This document shows, piece after piece, positions 24,347 through 35,700 of a stretch of DNA of 64,000 bases. The position numbers and the translations under genes are program-made. Source of the stretch: Epinephelus fuscoguttatus (Eukaryota > Chordata > Actinopteri > Perciformes > Serranidae); assembly GCF_011397635.1 (NCBI RefSeq), contig NC_064769.1, forward strand, positions 20,043,207 to 20,107,206. Direction: 5' to 3'. Positions within the stretch are counted from its first letter, which is position 1. Each line of letters opens with the position of its first letter. The notes beneath the pieces are model-generated. The model was not told the DNA's origin, made no database searches, and was given only the letters and a program-made list of their open reading frames with translations.

Positions 24347-27300
24347 TGTTTTTGAAGACTGTGAAGGAAAAAAATATTGAAAAAGAAAAGTGAAATAACT
24401 GTGATAATTAGTCATGTGACCCATAGCACACCTGTGAGTGCTCGTGTGATTCTGTTGAGCGAACCTGAAGAAGCCATGGGCGAAACACGTTGTCCGCTCT
24501 TTATAAAATCACAGTAATTCAGTTCAGTGTGCGGTAGTTTATGTTGATGATTTTATCTGAGATGTTCCTGTGGCCACCCAGCACCTGATCCTTGAGACTT
24601 GCTGTGCAGAGGGAGTTTTGTTTACCCCCCAAAAATACTTTATTATCTTTTATATTTATTGCATTTATGACAAAAACAAGAGCTAATTAGAAATCAACAC
24701 CAATAAACAACTTAGCTAAGTGACAATGATAACAAACAGTACGGTATGTGCAAACAGTGCCGGCCTGTAGCGTGGGCAGTATGGGCAAATGCCAGCGTCA
24801 GCTTGTTAGTATTTTATTTTGAATATTTTAGCATGCTGATGTTAGCATCTAGCTGAAGACTTGCAATGCAATCCACTATCCATACTACTATACTGTATAG
24901 TATGCCAGAAAAAGATTTAATGCATCCCAATACATAGTATGTCAAAAGCAGTATGCCAAAAATACCAGGATGTTCCACTACACCTGGTCCGATTGTGCAG
25001 TGTGCAAACCAACATGGTTTTCTGGCTATTCTGACCCACAATCCTTTGCACAGTGGACAATGTCACATGATTGACAGCTTATTGACAGCTATCAGAAGTT
25101 GCAATGACACCACATTCAAGTGACTGATGACCAGTTGATGCGTTTAATAATAGGAATATTAATAGTTTAAGTGAACAAAATAATCATAAAGATTATAAAC
25201 AACAAAAGGACATAACTAAAAATAACAATTACAGAAAAATGCAGCTGTAACTTTACTGTCATGAACATGATATCTACATTTATGCAGTTACAACTTACAT
25301 TGCAAAGTAACAACAGCAGAGCTCTCCAGGTCGACCTCTGTCTCTGTCGAGTCAGGTGGCGAGTGGCATTTGTTATATCTCCAAGGTAACAGACATAAAA
25401 GCAAGAGGGGTCAAAGTTCAGGGTTGTAATAAGAAAATTATAAGAAAGTAGTATGTCCCGATTGGGTGCATACTGCATGCAACAGTACATACTTTTGAGG
25501 GGTAGCTGCAGCACCTGCTGGAGTGCACATGGCTGCAGACTCTTATCTCAGAAACACTTCTTGCCAAAGTCAGATGTTAGTATTTTATTGTATAGTTTTG
25601 TTTATTGGGATTGCTGTGGAGATTTTAATTTTGCTTCCTCTATACTTCTGCTTTGTGTTTGGACCTTTGGGGAAAGAGTTATAACAGCAGAGTGTAAACA
25701 ACAAGAAAGCTTTAATGTCCTCTTTGCTATGAGGCTGTTTATCCTCATCTGCTCCATTACATTACACGAATACCTTTGTATTACCTATGACTCAAACACA
25801 GGTTTTAATGTCACATTTCAAGGCTGTGCTCGTGTGTGTTATCATACAAAGGCATGAGAAGCAGTGGGTATTTGTGGCACAGCCGGAGACAAAGTGTGAA
25901 TATGTGCACAAACGCGTGCAGCCATGCGTGTGAGTGTTTGTGGCAAATTCAGAAAGAAAATGCAACATTCATGAGGACAGAGAGGAAAATAAAAGAAACT
26001 CCCTTTCACAGAAACACACGCACATGCACACACACAGGGGGGCACATCTGCACCGAACACACACACCCTCAATTAAACCCTGAGCTGATGTGTAAGGCAC
26101 CAGGGAAACTGGAGGCTCTCTGGAACTTGTGAGGCTAAAAATAGCCTCAGTGTCTGCAGGAGTGAGATAGACCTGTAGGAAGATAAGAGGCACAAGGACA
26201 GACAGTGCAAAATATTGAATTTCTACAGTTATGACGGTTATGGCGGTAACAGTGTGAAAGGTATTATTTTCTATTAATATGTCAACTATGAATTATCTAA
26301 AGCAAATAAAATATACATTTAATGATCTAATTTTAATCTCAAATTACTTTAGTTTTTCCCATTTTTAGCCCTGCAAGTGACACGGCAAAAATGACTAAAT
26401 CCCCTAAATTTTCATATATTTTATCTGCACGCTCATCTTCTTTGTGAAGATGAAGTGGAGCAACAGCACTCTACAACTTTTCACTCTTAATGGTAACATT
26501 TTAACCAGTGTGGATAACTTTTGTCTGTAATTAAACAATATATCCTTTAGAATAAAAGAAGACTTTGGTATGCCCCAAAATACATATTTAATTCTTTCCA
26601 TGCATCACCCAAATCATCTTTCTATCTTTCTCTTCCCTCCCCTCCATCACTGTTTTTTGTCAGATTCCCTCCGACAATAAAAAGCCCTCCTCCTCCTCCT
26701 CCGACTCCTCATGACTTTCATAGAATCTGAGAGGAGGCACTTAAGCAGATGCAGAGGCAATGTCAGGGCATATTTTGGGCACAGGAGGCAGCTTCCTGCG
26801 CTCGTATTCATTTACCTTTCAAGTTAATGTGAAACCATGGACAGAGGTGGTTGCACAGTACAAAGTGTGCTCGAACTGCGGTGTAATGTCACATTTCAAA
26901 GTCACATGCAGCTTGTTTATTCAGTGATGATGGGATGTTTTGTTGGTATCCGTGGTTGCTAATATTTGGCAAGAACTAACCAACCAATGTACCACCCAAA
27001 TTTACGCTATTGTATTAGGGAGACAATACACAATGATTATTGTAATGCTGATATTTTTAAGCACTTAAATACTAAAATGGTTCTAAAAACAGTTAAAAGT
27101 CTGTTCAGTAAGTTCCAAATAGTACATTATGCAGACTTGTGGACTTCAGTCACTTGACTTGGACTCGTATCACCAATTTGATGACTTTAGAGTTGTAATG
27201 CCTCACCCTTAGGCAGCCCTATGGGGAAAACAAAACTCAAAATAAGCACACACACCTTTAAAACACTCAGATCCATGGGATATATTACAAGAAATATAAG

Positions 27301-27917
27301 CAAACAAGACAACAAAAATCCCACGCTGAGAGGCAGCAGGACCAGCAGTCCCCACACCAAAGGCCTCTCTCCTCTGCTGCTGCCACGGGAGCTTTCAAGC
27401 ACCTCCTCCATGTCAGGTGCAATGCATCTTGTTAAGAAATGCAGCACACCTGGGCAGATCTACGACGGAGGGAAAAGGCACACAGCACAGAACACATACA
27501 GCTGTAACAAGAGTTGAGATGACAAAATCAAAAAAGACCTGCCACTTGACCTGGTCTTCAACACCAATGACTCGTGAGCCTTTATTTAAAGAATTGAGAA
27601 TAGGGTTACTTCAGGCAGGACACAATGTCAAGCTCAGCTCACCTCACAGTTACATCAGCTGATCTCAAGCAGCCCAATAGCTGATTGCTGATGGATCACA
27701 TGATTCCTTTCTCCACAACCAATTGGCAAATCTCAATCAGGGCGCCCTGTTTAAACTGCTCTGGCCTGACTGCTGTTGCTGCTTCCTCTGCAAGCCTGTT
27801 TGCAGCCCACCTCCACCCCAGCTCCTCCTTTTTATGCTGTGTCTGACTTGTCAATGCCATTGCTGTTAGTCATTAATGCTGCTCTGTTCTGTTCCTGAGA
27901 GGGTCTTTGCTGCTGCT
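24347..27917. other. Gene-free intergenic DNA with repeat relics
   Basis: About 24880-25510 carries fragments of a fish repeat with 'tactatactgtatagtatgcc' and 'gggtgcatactgcatgcaac'. A small CA-rich stretch is at 26015-26070. No protein-coding exon or RNA gene can be supported. Confidence 0.4.
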
Positions 27918-28110
27918 CTCTCTGCCTTAGGCTTTCCACGTAGGCGCATGGAAGGGCAGAGAGGTTTACTCTCTGCCATCGGCTTTCCATGTAGGCACGT
28001 GAAAGGGCGAAGAGATGTGTTCTCTCTGCCTTAAGCTCTCCACGCAGACGCAGGGAGGGCGGAGAGGTTTGCCCTCTCTGCCTTTGGCTTTCTACAAGGG
28101 CAGAGCGGTT
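27918..28110. repeat. Tandem repeat, about 52-bp unit, nearly four copies
   Basis: CTCTGCC begins units at 27920, 27971, 28024 and 28076, giving periods of 51-53 bp. Each unit continues with a variant of 'gctttccacgtaggcgcatg' and 'gggcagagaggtt'. Because the period is not a multiple of three throughout, the open frame across it (minus strand) is probably not a gene. Confidence 0.7.
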
Positions 28111-28261
28111 CCAGAACACAGCCATACCACCAAATATCAAATTGCAAATGGAAATAAAGTTTTCTTTAACTAAAGTGGTCCTGATTGAGTTTTTGTTCAT
28201 TTATTTTGGGCTTCTATTTAATAAGACAGCTTACAGTAAGAGTGAAAGAGGGGATGATATG

Positions 28262-28366
28262 TGGCAAAGGACTGAGGGTCTAAATCAAACCCTGGGCCAC
28301 GGCAGCAAGGACACACCCTTAGTACATAGTACACCTGCTCTACCAGGTGAGCTACTGGCTGCCCTG
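28262..28366 (-). repeat. tRNA-derived SINE, minus orientation
   Basis: Read on the minus strand it begins AGTAGCTCACCTGGTAGAGC (box A-like), then 'gtgtccttgctgccgtgg' and 'cagggtttgattt'. The same family appears at 38266, 47418 and 56713. It is a SINE, not a tRNA gene. Confidence 0.65.
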
Positions 28367-29298
28367 ACTTGTGAGCCTTTTCACTTAATAATAGTTGATA
28401 CCCTTCACCAAGCCTAAAGGTTAAAAAGTATCATATTTAAAGTGTACCACAAATCCATTAATTTCTTTTTTATTTCCTTAACATTAATCATTTTATTTTA
28501 TCCAGACATAAAACATAAAGCACGCTACAACATACAATATCAATTTAAAGGAAGAATAATAAAGAATACATGATGAATTAAATAAAAGAAGACAGACAGA
28601 CCTCATTCTGTTGTTTATGAACGTGCAATGTCAGCATTACTTTTTTATGATGAAATGCAGTCAAACTTGTTTTAACAAATAAAAATGAGAAGAGCATTCG
28701 TGAATTAATGTTAATTTATCATTACTCTATTGTAAAATGGCATTACATTTGGTAAAGAGGGCATAATGACTTGTTTAGGACCCGGAATTCAAAGTTTAGG
28801 ACATCCCAGCTACTCTGGACTTTATAGGGTGCAAAGAGTTGAGACTCTGACATCATAATTATTTCTACATAATGCTGCCATTTTTATCCTGCAAATTGTG
28901 CACGACTTTTGCAGCTCAAAGATAATGACACACCTCAGACTGTCCCCCCAAAAAACAACTGTGAGTGGCTCAGAGTGAGAGATTGTTCCAAGTACCCTGT
29001 AAGACTGTCTTGTCTGTTGATATGAGGACTGTAAATCTCATAATATAATACTCCTCCTGTTATTATTATTATTATGATATCTGAACGGCATCACAGAGCT
29101 ATAAAATCAAATCTATTTGGACAGTATGTGAGTATGAAACACAGCAATCTTCTTTAATTTCCTCAGAGAATCCGACTGTTAGCGCCTGTCTGAGTTTGGA
29201 CCCATACACCATCACTGCAGGTTATAATATGTCTGGCACTTCTAATAATATGTGTCACGATGTGAACACCTCATGCACACCTCGCTCCTTCGGTCGCC
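28367..29298. other. Intergenic DNA upstream of kcnip3
   Basis: AT-rich sequence without recognisable exons or complete repeats. Confidence 0.4.
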
Positions 29299-29507
29299 CT
29301 ATAAATTGTTTGCCTCATCTTCACTTGTTGAGAGCAGCTCGGGCTCCAGTGCTTCCAGTGTATCTGTGGAGGATCACGACCTCTGCTGCAGATCACTCTC
29401 TGAATCATTCTTTAATCCTCTGACTCTTCAGGTTTGTTCCTCTGTGGCTGTGATTATTGTGGTTTTATAGTGTGTGTGTGTGTGTGTTCCTCGGCACCTC
29501 AGTGTGT

Positions 29508-29564
<57 letters not shown>

Positions 29565-29728
29565 CTCTGCACTGCGAGCAGCTCTGCTCCTCCTTGAAGT
29601 AGCTGGTGTCTCTCTGTCTCTCTCTGCATGCTGCTGCAGATCACTCCAGGGTCGTCTGAGGAGCGCGAGCGGAGGACGATTGCAGCGATTTTTCTTTTCT
29701 GCAAAACAGCAACACACATCCAGACGCA
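29299..29728 (+). promoter_or_regulatory. kcnip3: Candidate promoter and 5' UTR of kcnip3 (long isoform)
   Basis: A TATA-like TATAAAT at 29300-29306 lies about 430 bases upstream of the exon-1 ATG. Between them are (GT)n and (GA)n tracts and GC-richer DNA (gaggagcgcgagcggagg) typical of a 5' UTR exon. The transcription start is not determined. Confidence 0.35.
29469..29562. repeat. (GT)n/(GA)n compound microsatellite
   Basis: Interrupted GT repeats run directly into about 14 GA units. It lies inside the probable kcnip3 5' region, and length variation there could affect transcription. Open frames through it are repeat artefacts. Confidence 0.9.
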
Positions 29729-32700
29729 ATGCAGGTACAATTAACATTGATTACTGTTTGCTTTCATTTACTTATTGCTGGAATAGACGCGCATGCAAAC
29801 TGATTAATCGTGGTAATATTCCTTTATGTGCTGATATTACAGTTTGTTGCTAACTTGAAATGGTCTTGGTACTTTCTGATTCATCTGCAGCAGAAAGTCT
29901 GAAAACTGAGCTCAAAATGAGAAAAATCACTAGACCACACATTTTATTGAGGCATGCATTGTGATTTACAGTGTTGGAAGAAGTAGCCAGGTATACTTTA
30001 GAAAAAAATCTTACTTTTAAAAATTCTCTTAGATTTAGTGTCAACATTGGGGGACCAAATATTAAACTAAAGGTTTGGGAGGTCCTCCACCAGAAAAGTT
30101 TGAGCATTAAACATTTAATTTACTGCATTTTGGTGGTTTAAATGCACCCGTTTGTGTACTTTCTGCATCAATTTATGGTGGAAAAGACTTTAATTTTGTC
30201 AAAATTAAAGTCCTCTGCTGCTTTCATGTTTTATTGAGGGGGACAAATGCATGTTCTAAATATTGAGGGGTACGTGTCCCCTGTGTCCCCCCTGAAATCG
30301 ACACCTATGCTCTAAGTAAAGAGGTATGATGAGCAAAACATACTAATCAAAAGTATAAACATACTAATTGTGCAGAATGGTCCCTTTCAGAGTATGATAT
30401 ATACTGTACTACTGGGTTAACATAAGCAGCATTGTTATGTCGGCTGTTAAATATCTTTAACCACTTAATAGCTGTTGCATAATTTAATCTATAAAAATGC
30501 ATTATATATTATTTATTGATCATATATTTTGTATCTAATGTCTGTTAGATATATTTATATATGATAAAGTGGATTAAATGCACAATATTTACCTCTGAAA
30601 TGTAGTTAAGAGGAAGCAGTGGGCGATATGGAGAAAATCAAATATGTCGCTGACCTTAATATCAATATTGTGATGATATTGTGGGGTTGACTATCTGTGC
30701 TGTCACAAAATGTTTATACAATGAGATTTTTGGTAAATAATCACCAGTAATGTGAGTATAATGACAAGGTGTTTAACAGAAGAGTCTGGTAAGTCCTGAA
30801 AATGTCATCACTTTACTGTAATTCAGTCTTTAAAACCTGGGAAAGACAGCATTTATGATTTAACAATATCCCAAATTTAAGATGACATCTACTTTCTTAT
30901 TACAATATCAATATGTTGATATATTGCCCAGCCTTATAAGTGTAAAATAACATAAAAAATAAGGTCCTTATGTAAAGTACAAGCATCTCAAAATTTGATT
31001 TCAGTGCAGTGCTTGAGCTGAATTTGTGATTTCAACCTTTACATATAATTAAAAAGGGCGCATGCATTGTATGTCAAGCTAAGCTCAAGGTAGATACTCA
31101 TACGATATTCTGTGTTTTTCATGAATATGTTAAAGTGGAGTTTGAATGACTTCAGGCCAAAACATCTGAGCCATATGGCATACAGAGATGAAAGGAGGTC
31201 AGGAGCATCACAGGTGATAAAGAGTTGTGTCAGGCTGTGCAGGCGGCAGGACTGGAAGCCAGCACACAAGCATAGGCAACATATGTGATGATCAGTGGAG
31301 GATGGTTGCCCACAGCGTTCACAGGGACTTGGATGATCACAGGGAGCATCTCGCAACTCAGCGCACATGACTTCAGTCCTTTGAATAATGCAGCTCTCTT
31401 AATGTTAAGAACCCAAATCATCTAACCCGAACTCACGTGGTTGCGTGTGTGTGTGTTCAGTGTGTTTTCAGTCGTTATTGTGGCTTTTGGAAGATCCATA
31501 GAACATTTCACTCGTAGTCATCTTTCACCTCACCGTTGCAGCCAACTCTGATCTTTTATTGATGCAGTTTTAAGGAGTGTGAATTATTGAGCGACATTCT
31601 CGATGCTCTGTATGCTTTGGCATCCTTTCATATTCAAATAGGGGACCGGGGGGACAGACAAGCTCCCGAGACAGTAGCTGTACCTATTTTCTCTACAAAG
31701 TCTTTACATTACAGCCTCTTAAAGCTCTTTACCACAGGCGAGTAAAAAGACTTTGTAGAGACAAAGAAAAAGGATTAAGAGAAGCAAAACAAAGCCAAAG
31801 AATTATCAAACTGTCTCCAAAGAACCAAACGAGAAAGGAAGGAGGAAGCGTCTGAAAGGCTGAACATGTAGTAGAGTCAGGCGGAACGGTATAGGGTACA
31901 ATCACAGTGACAGCAGCTGTGAGTCATTCATACTGTATGGGACTGAAAACCAGTCCAACAAAGACGTGCCTCAGAAAACAAAATATTTAAAATGGGAACA
32001 CAAACGCATCACAGTTATCATCCTCACATTACAGCAGATTGGTTAAAATTCACCCATTAAAGCTTTATTATCGCCAAAACATTAATGTGAATATAGAGAC
32101 AGCGACTGTGCATCTGGTGTAAGAGGAGATGTCATGTAGTGATCAAAATACCTGGAAACTAGAGACCATCTTGCAATGGGATCACAACAGCTGTGACACT
32201 GATCTTAAAACGAATATGGGCCACTTGCATAAAGTGGCGATGTCACTGACCCCCTTTCCCAATTCCTGCCCCCTCACTGTCGGCGCCCTTCGTCGGACCA
32301 CACCCAGCTTCAAACTCAGACTTCACTGTGATCCCAAGTACACACCTGTTAAAGGACAACTTCGGTATTTTTCAACCTGGGCCCTATTTCCCTATGTGTA
32401 TGTGTGCGTATGATTCATGGGTACAACTCGTTCTAAAATTGGTTCAGTATTGAGGGGGTTAGGGTTAGGGTTAGGAGCTGCAACCGGAGCTGCGAAACGA
32501 GCTAAAACGGTAATGGGGGCAAATACGTCCCGTATAAGTTTGCGCATTAAAAGTGCTTTTTTTTTTGCCATTGACCGGTTCAGATGGCCAGTGCTATGAG
32601 TGGAGTCAGCTGTCAGTCAGTGCTGGAGCAGAGAGGGGGAGGGCGGTCCCGCTGGGTACTGTAAGTGAGTATGTGTGTGAAGTGTGTGTGTTACGCTAGA

Positions 32701-35700
32701 AGAGTCAGAGGACAGAGTCTTTTACAGGCTACTCCTTGGAGTGTTACCGGAGTTTTTGGAGTGCTCAAATAAACAGGCCTTTTTCCCAAACGTAAGAACA
32801 GGATGTCGCGTAACACCCCGTACAGCTTTCATAGGCTGCCTTTGTCGGACGGTGAGATGCTGAAGTTGTGGCTAGTTGTGCTACAAATGGATGCTAACAC
32901 TCCTGTCCAGACACTGCTCCTTGCAGACCATCGGGTCTGCAGTGCTCACTTCTCCCAAGATGACTACTGCCAGCCGAAGAAGAGAAGACATCCAATCCCG
33001 AAACACCTCTTCCTCAAGAAAACGGCTGTCCCACGAGTAGAGACAGCTACAGACACAGTGGAGCAAAGCTTGTGATATCACACAGCCCAGAGGTAAGGGA
33101 AAGGCTAAGTTAGCATGCTATTTAGAGAGATAGCACTGGCGATCTGAACCAGTCAGTGGCGAAAAAACACACACTTCACACATACATACTCACTTACAGT
33201 ACCCAGCGGGGCCGCCCTCCCCCTCTCTGCTCCAGCACTGACTGACAGCTGACTCCACTCATAGCACTCATAGCACTGGCGATCTGAACCAGTCAGTGGC
33301 GAAAAAAAGCACTTTTAATGCGCAAACATATACGGGACGCATTTGCCCCTGTTACCGTTTTAGCTCATTTCACAGCTACGGTTGCATCCGCCTCCCTCAA
33401 TACTGAACCAATTTTAGAACGAGTTGTACCCATGAATCACTGTAAAGAACTGCCTTGCCCATCACTAATTCACACCCCTGTTCTTATAAGTCCTCATTTT
33501 ACAAGAATATTTGATTTTTCCCAATTCTTTCTCTCTTTTTCTGGAAAGTAAGCACATTCAAAACTCCTTCTTTATCCTTTAATCTGTATAATGCATGAAA
33601 AAGAGAACACCATTTCACAGAACTGTGTAAACTCATCCCTTCTTAAATGCGATGTTTGTTGCTAGACACAAATGCAGCATGAAGATGCAAAAAGTCTCCA
33701 AGAATCTACGAGAGCCCTGCTATCTCATACAGATAATCAACCCTTATTTTGTTCAGCATTTGAGTCTTAAAGTATTGATTACTGAGGTATCGATCTGTTC
33801 AAACATACTCACCAGTTGGCTGGATGTCTGAATGTAACTCCTGCTGCTGGTCCAGCTGGCACAGTGTGTTTTATCTTAGAAAGCTATGAAAGCAGATCCA
33901 GCTCACCAGTGCCAAAGCTCCTGTTATGTCACACCACCTTGTGATTAAAAACCTACATCAATATATAACTTGTCCTTCCAAAAAGGCATTTATGGGAGGT
34001 TATACCAGAGGAAACTGTGCTTAAATTGGACTTTGTGTAAGACAGCACCTTATATGTAATATGTCTCTGTTTCAGGGTCTTACATTAAGTGTTAAAGACC
34101 TTCTGCTCTCTGTAATTTTCATTCTGTACCAGACAGTGGATGACAGGCATATAAGGCAAGTTGCAGTGAAGTTGGGAGCATTTCCTGCCTTTCTTAGATG
34201 TAGTGCAGTAGAGACAGGACATGAGGGAGATGATGTGTAACAAAGGCCGTAGCAACAGGAGAACCAGGGACATTGCAATTACATGGTCAGTTAATTTTCT
34301 AAATCCAATCTACCAACAGCAACACAGAGAGTCTGCAGCCATACTAGTGGCTCTGTGAGGCTTTTGTTAGGCACAATGGTACTTCGAACTAAATGTTAAC
34401 ATGCCAGTGCCAAGTAGGTATAATGTTAATTGTGCTCACCATCCTAGTTTAGTATTTTAGGATGCTAGTATTTGCTAATTAGCACTAAACACAAAGTACA
34501 GCTGAGGCTGATGGAAAATGGCAGTCATTTTGAAGGTGACTGACACTTTTGACCCTATGATGGTGCTGGATGAAAAGTTAAGGGTCACTAAAGTTATTAC
34601 ATTTCATCCTGAGGTGGACATGAGTCATTGCACCAAATTTCATGACAATCAATTTAATAGTTGTTAAGGCAGTTTACTCAAAACCACAAGCAAGAACTCA
34701 ATGGATCTCTAAAGTCATAAGGATTCATCCTCTGAGCACCATGAATATCTGCACCAGATCTCATGGAAATACATCTAATAGGGCAGGGATGCTCAACTTG
34801 CTTTGCCCAGGGGCCACCTCTGCAAAATGGCAGGTGGCCAGGGGCCAGTTGCTGATAGCTTGCACAGATCAGGTTTACACAGAGGAGTTTCTAGGACTTG
34901 ATGACATTCGGGGCTTAGCTTGGACCTCTGGCAGGTTTCAAGGGGATCCTTGCCTGGCACTTTTTTGACAAACAAGCTTTGTTTTGATGCTTTTTATGTA
35001 CCCTGGCACCTAATTTATATTAAAAGTGCAAACAAAATTCACATTTTGGAACAACTTATTTTCATTGTGAAAGAAAATGGATGGGAGGCCACATGACAAG
35101 TTTTCACTGGCCAGATTTGGCTTACGGGCCACTAGTTGAGTATGACTGTAATAGGGCCCAATTGTTGAGCTATTTCAGTCTAGACTAAAGTAGTGGATAA
35201 CAAAGGAGGGGAGAAACCTACACCCTTATGCTAGCTGCTATGAACAACCTGGTCTTACTCCCAACTCATCAAATACCAAAGCTAGGTCAGTGGCCCTAGG
35301 TGTCAGACATGCTGCACTGAGGCACCCCTTAGTGGCAGTATGAGACGCATCAGGTGGCAGCATTTTTTGACGCTCCAGACAACTACCGTAGTGTAAAGAG
35401 CATGAGAGTTCATCTAAAGTTTGTGCAGGAAGGGAGGTGGATGGGTCAAACAAACTCTGGATTTTCACCCGGGAGACCACTGTTTCCCATGTGAAACCAC
35501 AGTCCATCAAGTTATTTTAATAACAACATAGTGTGCCAGTATGTGTAGCGTGATATGCAAGTGACATATGTCACACATGTCACAGATGTCATGGATGTCA
35601 TGTGACACTGACGTTATTTTATTATTTTAAGTTAAGGCATTATGTTGTTTTTTTAAACCTAACCATGTCCTTTAGTTGCCTTCCTACCTAAGGAAGTACC

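Noticed and set aside
29434-29853. Open frames through the GT/GA microsatellite
   Set aside because: Ser-Leu, Thr-His and Val-Cys runs are products of the dinucleotide repeats in the kcnip3 5' region.
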